64,000 bases of DNA from Lyngbya confervoides BDU141951. Its GTDB lineage: Bacteria; Cyanobacteriota; Cyanobacteriia; Thermosynechococcales; Thermosynechococcaceae. The DNA is taken from NCBI RefSeq assembly GCF_000817775.3, contig NZ_JTHE03000061.1, forward strand, positions 62,001 through 126,000, in the 5' to 3' direction. This document shows positions 63,950 through 64,000 of the stretch, piece after piece. Each line of letters opens with the position of its first letter. Position 1 is the first letter of the stretch. The notes beneath the pieces were generated by a model, which did not search any database, had not been told where the DNA came from, and worked only from the letters and a program-made list of their open reading frames with translations. A program made the position numbers and the translations under genes.

Positions 63950-64000
63950 ATGCCCTTACTCAAAATTCAAGCTTCGGTTGCCACCCCCGACCCATCGCAG
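63950..64000 (+). CDS. Tautomerase/MIF-family protein (5' end only)
   Basis: From ATG 63950 the frame reads MPLLKIQASVATPDPSQ and runs off the window. A Pro as residue 2 followed by L(L/I)K(I/V)Q(T/A)SV matches MIF-like phenylpyruvate tautomerases of cyanobacteria, where Pro1 of the mature protein is catalytic. Only 17 residues are visible, so the call is tentative. Confidence 0.55.
   Translation, partial: MPLLKIQASVATPDPSQ

Noticed and set aside
1-64000. CRISPR array, prophage or defence island
   Set aside because: No regularly spaced direct repeats, no cas, phage structural or restriction genes; the only mobile sequences are the two TnpB relics.

Overview
The window is a stretch of a cyanobacterial chromosome of moderately high G+C. 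The evidence is an intact kaiA-kaiB-kaiC clock cluster, photosystem genes and assembly factors (PsbQ, a Psb35-like protein, BtpA, a CtpA-type protease), NDH-1 genes ndhA-ndhI-ndhG-ndhE, the RuBisCO regulator RbcR, a tRNA-Leu(UAA) split by the group I intron typical of the phylum, menB for phylloquinone, and repeated copies of the HIP1 palindrome GCGATCGC (for example 5281-5288 and 35943-35950). An HpsJ-family gene is compatible with a filamentous strain but does not prove it. I do not name a species.

Layout. 1-4.8 kb: truncated rplU, tRNA-Leu(CAA) whose last base is the first base of the cca start codon, a membrane protein, and a convergent cysteine desulfurase. 4.8-12.5 kb (minus strand): a run hisC-ylqF-MshEN-like-sodC-nifS, then pstS-pstC-pstA-pstB and btpA. 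12.5-25.7 kb: folK, a Psb35-like gene behind an HLR1-like site, an FAD protein, a B12/radical-SAM enzyme, corA, a pentapeptide protein, a ribulokinase-like FGGY kinase, an orphan DNA methyltransferase, rbcR, nadC and glgB. 25.8-29.2 kb: kaiABC. 29.4-33.6 kb: a gamma-carbonic anhydrase-like protein, a gene-free stretch holding candidate small RNAs, a carboxyl-terminal protease, dnaJ and hspA. 33.8-38.6 kb: cobO, DUF2085, sixA and a fused phosphonate-type permease, bracketed by two relics of a TnpB-encoding transposon. 38.7-49.4 kb: a hydrolase, ruvC, menB, a glycine-oxidase-like protein, psbQ, a cytochrome b6f cofactor-assembly candidate, a SigC-like sigma factor, the intron-containing tRNA-Leu and small cyanobacterial proteins. 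49.5-64 kb: ilvE, DUF3288, gltA, ndhAIGE, an AcnA-type aconitase, accA, exoD, an NhaS3-like antiporter, DUF502, hpsJ, an HtrA-type protease and the start of a tautomerase-family gene.

Most of the window is housekeeping and photosynthetic biology. The parts that stand out are small: the tRNA/cca overlap, the TnpB relics with short tandem duplications at gene edges, the candidate small-RNA locus near 30.0-30.4 kb, a Shine-Dalgarno hairpin ahead of hspA, a perfect CRP-type palindrome between the sigma factor and the b6f assembly gene, and an AcnA-type aconitase beside the respiratory genes. I found no CRISPR array, prophage, defence island or large biosynthetic cluster, and nothing I would call a wholly new multi-gene system.
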